Source: Flavobacteriales bacterium (GTDB lineage Bacteria > Bacteroidota > Bacteroidia > Flavobacteriales_D > Crocinitomicaceae). Taken from it: DNA of 11,879 nucleotides. Below, one piece after another: positions 7,998-11,879 of the stretch; position 1 is the stretch's first letter, and each line of letters opens with the position of its first letter. The stretch covers positions 1 through 11,879 of the forward strand of contig RFNX01000336.1 of the NCBI GenBank assembly GCA_009926905.1, in the 5' to 3' direction. The notes under the pieces were generated by a model. It made no database searches and was not told where the DNA came from. It was given only the letters and a program-made list of their open reading frames with translations. The translations under genes and the position numbers were made by a program.

Positions 7998-8028
7998 CGC
8001 TAAAAAGTAGGATTTGTTGTTTTTAGCG
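7998..8028. repeat. 9-base inverted repeat in the porZ leader
   Basis: CGCTAAAAA (7998-8006) and TTTTTAGCG (8020-8028) are perfect inverted arms around a 13-base loop, starting 29 bases upstream of the porZ ATG. The genes on either side diverge, so a terminator would have no gene to end here. An operator, or an RNA structure in the porZ 5' leader, fits better. Confidence 0.5.
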
Positions 8029-8048
8029 AGGAAAAATCAGTATTTAAT

Positions 8049-8118
8049 AAATCTAAAATTATAAAATAGATTATCTGTGATGCTGACCTTGGCGGTGGAC
8101 TATTTTATAATTAGATTT
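8049..8118. repeat. Long inverted repeat in the divergent porZ / YfhO-type region
   Basis: The left arm (8049-8069, 21 bases) and right arm (8100-8118, 19 bases) pair throughout except for two extra A residues in the left arm. They flank a 30-base, more GC-rich centre. The right arm carries most of the -7 box of the rightward gene. The left arm carries a mirrored TAGATTTA (8048-8055, minus strand) that could serve porZ, though it has no TTG at the right distance. Confidence 0.6.
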
Positions 8119-8130
8119 GGTTTAAGTTTG
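8089..8130 (+). promoter_or_regulatory. Promoter for the YfhO-type gene, with tandem -7 boxes
   Basis: TTG (8089-8091), a 20-base spacer and TAGATTTG (8112-8119) give a full match to the Flavobacterium promoter pattern. A second exact TAnnTTTG, TAAGTTTG (8123-8130), lies 11 bases downstream without its own TTG. The leader to the ATG at 8176 would be about 40-50 bases. Confidence 0.6.
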
Positions 8131-8175
8131 AAGACTTTTAAAGAACCATTCAAAGCAAAATAGGAAATTATTGGT

Positions 8176-10845
8176 ATGAGCAATCTGAAATTTAAAACAG
8201 CAACTTGGATTTTTATTCCATTGATTATCCTCGTTTATTGGCAAATTTCATTTTGTACAGCTGCACTGAAATGGGATTTGTTAGATGTTGTTTTTCCTTT
8301 TCGTTATCATTTTTCATCGTCTGTTATGTCTGGACATTTTCCTTTGTGGAATCCATACATTCAAACAGGTGTGCCCTATTATGCTGATTTACAAGCGCCA
8401 ACTTATTATCCAGAACTAATTTTTGTAAGTTCACTTGGTGGATATACCATTTATTGGATGCATTTTTTAGTGATTACCTACTTAATTGTTGGATTCTTTG
8501 GACTTTTCAAATTACTCAAGTTTTTTAATTATTCCGACTGGTCGGCTTCGATTCCTGCATTCATTTATGTGTGTTCTGGTTATTTCATTGGACATGGACA
8601 ACATTTTTTTCTACTTGTTGGTTCGGCTTGGTTGCCTTGGGTGATTTGGGCATACTTGAGATTTATTGACAATACGAATAAGCAAACTGCAATAACCTTT
8701 ATTCTTTTTACCTTTCTGATGTTGACAGGCGCTTATCAAGCTTTAAGTATTTGTCTTTTCTACTTATTATTGATTTTATTTCTATCAAAAACGTACACGC
8801 TTTTTTCAGAAAACCGAAAAAAAATGATTCAGTTTTTTGCATGGAATTTCGCAGTTGTACTGATTTTGATTGCGATGTTGAGTCCTATGTTGTTGGCAAT
8901 TTTTGAGGCAAGCACGCAAGTAAGCAGATTAAAAGCGGGAGTAAGTTGGGAAAAAACAGCCGAATATGGAGAAAGTTTTAAGAGCCTGCTTTCGTTTATC
9001 GCACCTTTATCGACGGCTCGTTCCAATGATTTTTTTGGAAAAATAGATGCGTCAATGCTCAACCATTTTATTGGGGTAATTGGATTGTTTTTTGGAATTT
9101 ATGGTTGGAATTCTAAAAGATCCAAGCGCGAATGGCTTTTATTAATTTTTGGTTTAATGATCGGCGCAATGTCCTTTTCAGAGTTGCCAGTCAGGAAAAT
9201 ACTTTTCGATTATGTTCCGTTCATGAATTTGTTTTTGCAAGGACCTTATCTACGAGTGTTTATGATTTTAGGGTTGCTTGTTTTTATTGCAGGAGGGATT
9301 GAAAAATGGAACCTTCAAAAAACGATTTCCTACAAAGAAGTTCTTTTTCCGATTTTAATAATTGTTCCAGTCTTTTCATTGGTTGCCTATCATTGGGCTT
9401 CATTTGATTTTAATCATTTTTTTCGAGATTGGTTAATTTCAAGCGATTGGCTTGCAGGATGGAAACAATTTAAGTTTCAACAATTACTTGGATTCCAGCT
9501 AATACTTTCTATTCTGATTTTGAGTTTGTTAGTACTTATTTTACTCCTTTCAAGTAAATTAAAGCATCCCAAATTTTGGATTTCTTTTTTGATTTTTCTA
9601 GAGTTATTTCTTGCCGCACAATGGAATCAATCCGAGACGTATGTTGACCGTAGTAATAAACCTTCTTACCTTCATAAAAACATACAACTAAACCCAAAAG
9701 GATTTCCGATTCCGCATTTAATACCAATTGCTTTCAATGACGAACAGCATGCTTTTATCTTGCCCTTTTGGAGAAACACCTACATTTTTCAGAAGGAAAT
9801 TTCTTTCAATGCCTTTTCTTCTTTTGAATTGGATAATTTTAGTTACTTAGACGATGTTGATGCTAATTTAAAAAACTGGGCTTTAAAGAATCCTTTGATT
9901 TATTTAAGTGATAAAGTTTTACCGCTTTCGAAATTTGCTTCTTCGCTGAAAAACAATGATTTAGATCCAAGAACTGTTTTTGTTGAATCATCTGAACTTT
10001 ACAGTTTTGAAGGATTTGATTTCAGCTCAAATAAACGTGATAATCTAAAAATAGTAGGCTTTTCTCCAAATGCAATAAGGATTCAAACAGAAACGAAGAA
10101 ACAACAATTACTCATTCTGCAACAATCGTTTCAAAAAGATTGGAAGGCACGAATCGATGGGAAAATGACGGAAATCATTCGAGTAAATAAGAATTATCAA
10201 GCCATAATTTTACCTGCTGGTAAACACATTGTTTCATTTAAATTTGAGAAAAACAGCATACTTTTGCTTTACTTTTTATCCCAGTTTTTATTTTGGTCTT
10301 TACTTGTTTACCTTATCTATCTTCGTTTAAAGAGTACCAATCGATCAAAGTGGTATGCTAAAATTCTTTTCATTTTTCCATTTGTTTTTGTTGCTTGTTG
10401 GGCGCTAAAATTTCATAATGACACCTTGAATAAACGCTCCACAAATCAACAAATACTTTCTGATTGGTCGCAAAGGACGCCAGTGAAAAAGGTGCTTTTG
10501 CCACAGTTGATTAACATAACGAGCAAAGACGAATTTTTCAATTTGGGGAAATGGAAATTAGAAGATGTTAAGAATGCCTCAACCTTAAGATTACAAGCAG
10601 ATTGTAAAATGGATTCCATTCAACCTTCTTTAATTATTTACCAAATCATTCGAAAGGGCGAATCTGTTAAATGGGAAGCATGCAAAATCGAAAGGCAACT
10701 GGAAAGGCAAGGCGAATATAATACGTTTTTATTTATGCGGAATCTATCTGATTTACAGCAAGATGATGAGATTATATTATATGGCTGGAATATTTCAAAA
10801 TCATCAATTCAATTTAAAAATTCGCGAATTGAATTTTTAGAATAA
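8176..10845 (+). CDS. YfhO-family multi-spanning membrane protein (putative GT-C-type glycosyltransferase) with extra C-terminal domain
   Basis: This is an 889-residue integral membrane protein with roughly 14 hydrophobic segments, the first at 11-30 and the last pair near 694-717 and 727-744. After the first segment, the loop KWDLLDVVFPFRYHFSSSVMSGHFPLWNPY ... GVPYYADLQAPTYYPE (32-80) has the acidic residues and PLWNPY/G.P..AD.Q pattern of YfhO and related GT-C proteins, where an early loop Asp is catalytic. The soluble part after about residue 483 ends in LLILQQSFQKDWKARIDGKM ... NYQAIILPAGKHIVSFKF (645-690), the characteristic YfhO C-terminal beta domain. Unusually, about 140 residues follow the final membrane segment (750-889), look beta-rich and match nothing I recognise. 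By family it would transfer sugar from a lipid-linked donor at the outer face of the inner membrane; the substrate is unknown. The start is the ATG at 8176, just before the first hydrophobic stretch. It is transcribed away from porZ. Confidence 0.85.
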   Translation: MSNLKFKTATWIFIPLIILVYWQISFCTAALKWDLLDVVFPFRYHFSSSVMSGHFPLWNPYIQTGVPYYADLQAPTYYPELIFVSSLGGYTIYWMHFLVITYLIVGFFGLFKLLKFFNYSDWSASIPAFIYVCSGYFIGHGQHFFLLVGSAWLPWVIWAYLRFIDNTNKQTAITFILFTFLMLTGAYQALSICLFYLLLILFLSKTYTLFSENRKKMIQFFAWNFAVVLILIAMLSPMLLAIFEASTQVSRLKAGVSWEKTAEYGESFKSLLSFIAPLSTARSNDFFGKIDASMLNHFIGVIGLFFGIYGWNSKRSKREWLLLIFGLMIGAMSFSELPVRKILFDYVPFMNLFLQGPYLRVFMILGLLVFIAGGIEKWNLQKTISYKEVLFPILIIVPVFSLVAYHWASFDFNHFFRDWLISSDWLAGWKQFKFQQLLGFQLILSILILSLLVLILLLSSKLKHPKFWISFLIFLELFLAAQWNQSETYVDRSNKPSYLHKNIQLNPKGFPIPHLIPIAFNDEQHAFILPFWRNTYIFQKEISFNAFSSFELDNFSYLDDVDANLKNWALKNPLIYLSDKVLPLSKFASSLKNNDLDPRTVFVESSELYSFEGFDFSSNKRDNLKIVGFSPNAIRIQTETKKQQLLILQQSFQKDWKARIDGKMTEIIRVNKNYQAIILPAGKHIVSFKFEKNSILLLYFLSQFLFWSLLVYLIYLRLKSTNRSKWYAKILFIFPFVFVACWALKFHNDTLNKRSTNQQILSDWSQRTPVKKVLLPQLINITSKDEFFNLGKWKLEDVKNASTLRLQADCKMDSIQPSLIIYQIIRKGESVKWEACKIERQLERQGEYNTFLFMRNLSDLQQDDEIILYGWNISKSSIQFKNSRIEFLE
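10806..10835 (+). terminator. Possible hairpin terminator overlapping the end of the YfhO-type gene
   Basis: AATTCAATT (10806-10814) and AATTGAATT (10827-10835) are 9-base inverted arms around a 12-base loop that itself holds TTCGCGAA. A T5 run overlaps and ends just after the right arm (10834-10838). The stem is AT-rich and lies inside the last codons, so confidence is low. Confidence 0.3.
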
Positions 10846-10916
10846 TTAGTGATTTTAAAGAAAATTCTGAGCAGAACTATTTTATTTGAATTAGCGATAA
10901 GATTGAATGATTTTTC

Positions 10917-10949
10917 TTGTTACTCAAAAAAAACACTAAATTAGTTTCA
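10917..10949 (+). promoter_or_regulatory. Weak promoter candidate for the Mpo1-like gene
   Basis: TTG (10917-10919), 22 bases, then TAGTTTCA (10942-10949), which misses TAnnTTTG at two positions. It would start transcription shortly before the ATG at 10967. The 121-base gap upstream holds no other -7 match that I could find. Confidence 0.3.
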
Positions 10950-10966
10950 AAAATAAAACTCAAACC

Positions 10967-11446
10967 ATGCGCCCAATAGACAAATTACTTAATGAATACG
11001 GAGAAAGTCATCAAAATGCCACCAATAAATTGATTCACTGGATTTGCGTTCCAGTCATTTTTTGGTCAATTGTTGCACTTTTTTGGTGTATCAAATTTGG
11101 ATTAGAAATTCCAGGAACTGGCTTTCATTTAAATTTTGCTTTGGTGGCGCTTGTTGCGGTAATTATTTATTACTTAAGACTTTCTATTCGTTTAGCAATT
11201 GGAATGATGGTGTTTTCTATTGCTTGCCTTGCAATTTCAGACTGTCTTGAGTCGTTTCTACTAAAAAATCATTTTCCGCTTTGGGGTTTTGCTTTGATTG
11301 CATTTGTAATTGCGTGGATTTTTCAATTTTGGGGACATAGCATCGAAGGAAAGAAACCATCGTTTTTGAAAGATTTGCAATTTTTAATGATTGGCCCAGC
11401 TTGGTTGATGCATTTTATCTACAAGAAATTGGGAATGAAATATTGA
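10967..11446 (+). CDS. Mpo1-like (DUF962/YGL010w) membrane protein
   Basis: This small 159-residue membrane protein has four or five hydrophobic segments (about 28-46, 55-70, 73-93, 103-122, and a weaker one near 138-150). The N-terminus IDKLLNEYGESHQNATNKLIHWICVPV puts H15 and H24 in the spacing typical of the family. The C-terminal motif QFWGHSIEGKKPS (with H124, E127, P131) followed by LQFLMIGPAWL is the DUF962 hallmark. In yeast, Mpo1 is an iron-dependent dioxygenase acting in alpha-oxidation of 2-hydroxy fatty acids from phytosphingosine, and conserved histidines are thought to bind the iron. A bacterial role in lipid metabolism is inferred only. The full family length is present. It lies 121 bases after the YfhO-type gene on the same strand, and no functional link is evident. 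Confidence 0.88.
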   Translation: MRPIDKLLNEYGESHQNATNKLIHWICVPVIFWSIVALFWCIKFGLEIPGTGFHLNFALVALVAVIIYYLRLSIRLAIGMMVFSIACLAISDCLESFLLKNHFPLWGFALIAFVIAWIFQFWGHSIEGKKPSFLKDLQFLMIGPAWLMHFIYKKLGMKY

Positions 11447-11467
11447 TTCAGAATTGCGAATTGAATC
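11445..11467 (+). terminator. Possible hairpin at the 3' end of the Mpo1-like gene
   Basis: GATTC (11445-11449) pairs with GAATC (11463-11467), and inner AATT pairs with AATT around a GCG loop, with a two-base bulge. It begins inside the stop codon (11444-11446). No strong T run follows, so it may be a processing or rho-dependent site, or chance. Confidence 0.25.
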
Positions 11468-11506
11468 CCATTATGTTTATTTAATTTCGAACAAAAAAGT
11501 TGCTTC

Positions 11507-11522
11507 CTCGATAGTTATCGGG
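11507..11522. repeat. CGATAGTTATCG-type palindrome in the convergent spacer
   Basis: CTCGATA-GT-TATCGGG forms a 7-base stem with one G-T wobble. From memory, palindromes of the type CCGATAGCTATCGG recur between genes in many Bacteroidota, and this looks like a degenerate copy. I see only one here. An 11-base GC palindrome (11569-11579) lies further along. Confidence 0.4.
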
Positions 11523-11549
11523 ATGCGAACTACTTTTAGACTGCATTGA

Positions 11550-11629
11550 AGTTGCAAATCAATACTTCGCGCTGAGCGCTAACAGACTCGTTCGTAATTC
11601 ATCCGTTCGTAATTCATCCGTTTGCAACT
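11550..11629. repeat. Inverted repeat enclosing tandem copies in the convergent spacer
   Basis: AGTTGCAAA (11550-11558) and TTTGCAACT (11621-11629) are perfect 9-base inverted arms. Between them lie GCGCT-G-AGCGC (11569-11579) and the two 15-base direct repeats. The whole could fold as a branched structure and sits between convergent genes, where a bidirectional terminator is expected. Confidence 0.5.
11590..11619. repeat. Two exact 15-base tandem repeats
   Basis: GTTCGTAATTCATCC occurs twice in a row (11590-11604 and 11605-11619). It is preceded by CTC and followed by GTTTGC, a decayed partial third copy. This is short intergenic repeat material, non-coding as far as I can see. Confidence 0.75.
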
Positions 11630-11646
11630 AGCAATTAATAAGCGTT

Positions 11647-11879
11647 CTATATGTAAGCTTGTAATTCCTTTAGCATTTCCGCCATCGTTTCAAAATGAAA
11701 ATCGGCAACAGCTAATCTTTGATTTGGAAAATGCGTTTTTTCTGGAATGCAAACTACTTTCATTTTGGCTGCAAGCCCTGAAATAATTCCGTTGAACGAA
11801 TCTTCGATAACTAAACATTTTGTCGATTTAACTCCTAAATTTTCGGCAACCGTCAAATAAACTGCTGGATGAGGTTTAC
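11647..11879 (-). CDS. hxpB: HAD-family phosphatase, HxpB-like, C-terminal part only
   Basis: The frame continues past the right edge, so only the last 77 codons are present, ending in TAG (11647-11649). A start at TTG 11856 is not real: the frame reads on upstream as KPHPAVYL directly into TVAENLGV. KPHP holds the motif III lysine of HAD enzymes. CLVIEDSFNGIISGLAAKM is motif IV, whose acidic ED pair helps bind magnesium. KPHPxVYL ... LGV ... EDSxNGxxSxxAAxM closely resembles, from memory, E. coli HxpB/YniC, a sugar-phosphate and hexitol-phosphate phosphatase; beta-phosphoglucomutase-type relatives are the main alternative. The catalytic Asp of motif I is outside the window. It converges on the Mpo1-like gene. 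Confidence 0.8.
   Translation of the reverse strand, partial: KPHPAVYLTVAENLGVKSTKCLVIEDSFNGIISGLAAKMKVVCIPEKTHFPNQRLAVADFHFETMAEMLKELQAYI

Noticed and set aside
8176..10845. O-antigen polymerase or flippase
   Set aside because: The early PLWNPY loop and the C-terminal WKARIDG...LPAGKH pattern fit YfhO-type proteins better, and no polysaccharide gene cluster surrounds it.
11647..11856. Complete small protein starting at TTG 11856
   Set aside because: The frame continues upstream with KPHPAVYL, the HAD motif III region, so this is the truncated tail of a larger phosphatase.
1..11879. tRNA, rRNA, insertion sequence, phage or defence genes
   Set aside because: No transposase, integrase, nuclease or toxin-antitoxin signature and no cloverleaf sequence was seen on either strand.

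Overview
This AT-rich window comes from a Bacteroidota genome, most likely a member of the Flavobacteriia (Crocinitomicaceae/Fluviicola-like is a guess). Three things point there. The protein set includes PorZ of the type IX secretion system (T9SS) and cargo carrying T9SS sorting domains. Several genes have Bacteroidota-type promoters, with a TAnnTTTG -7 box and sometimes a TTG element 17-23 bases upstream. Purine-rich ribosome binding sites are largely absent.

The left two thirds (1-7969) is a run of four minus-strand genes. In transcription order they are: porZ (5645-7969), a T9SS outer-surface attachment-complex protein; a Uup-type ABC-F ATPase (3668-5545); a secreted L-type-lectin-like protein with four exact 51-residue modules and a type B sorting domain (1484-3595); and a second secreted protein with a LamG domain and the same 51-residue module (1-1389), cut off by the window edge. 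Gaps of about 70-100 bases, several with their own -7 boxes, suggest separately transcribed units rather than one tight operon.

A 206-base divergent region (7970-8175) separates porZ from the plus-strand genes. It holds a clear promoter for the rightward gene inside a long inverted repeat, plus a second inverted repeat in the porZ leader. To the right lie an 889-residue YfhO-type multi-spanning membrane protein (8176-10845) and a 159-residue Mpo1/DUF962-type membrane protein (10967-11446). A repeat-dense 200-base convergent spacer then leads to the C-terminal end of a HxpB-like HAD phosphatase on the minus strand (11647-11879), which runs off the right edge.

Functionally, the left block joins part of the T9SS machinery (PorZ) to two likely T9SS cargo proteins with carbohydrate-binding-type domains, which fits cell-surface adhesion or polysaccharide recognition. 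The right-hand genes are housekeeping or envelope genes without an obvious link. I see no mobile element, CRISPR array, RNA gene or defence system, and no convincing wholly new system. The most distinctive signals are the exact 51-residue module shared by the two adhesin-like neighbours and the architecture of the divergent promoter.
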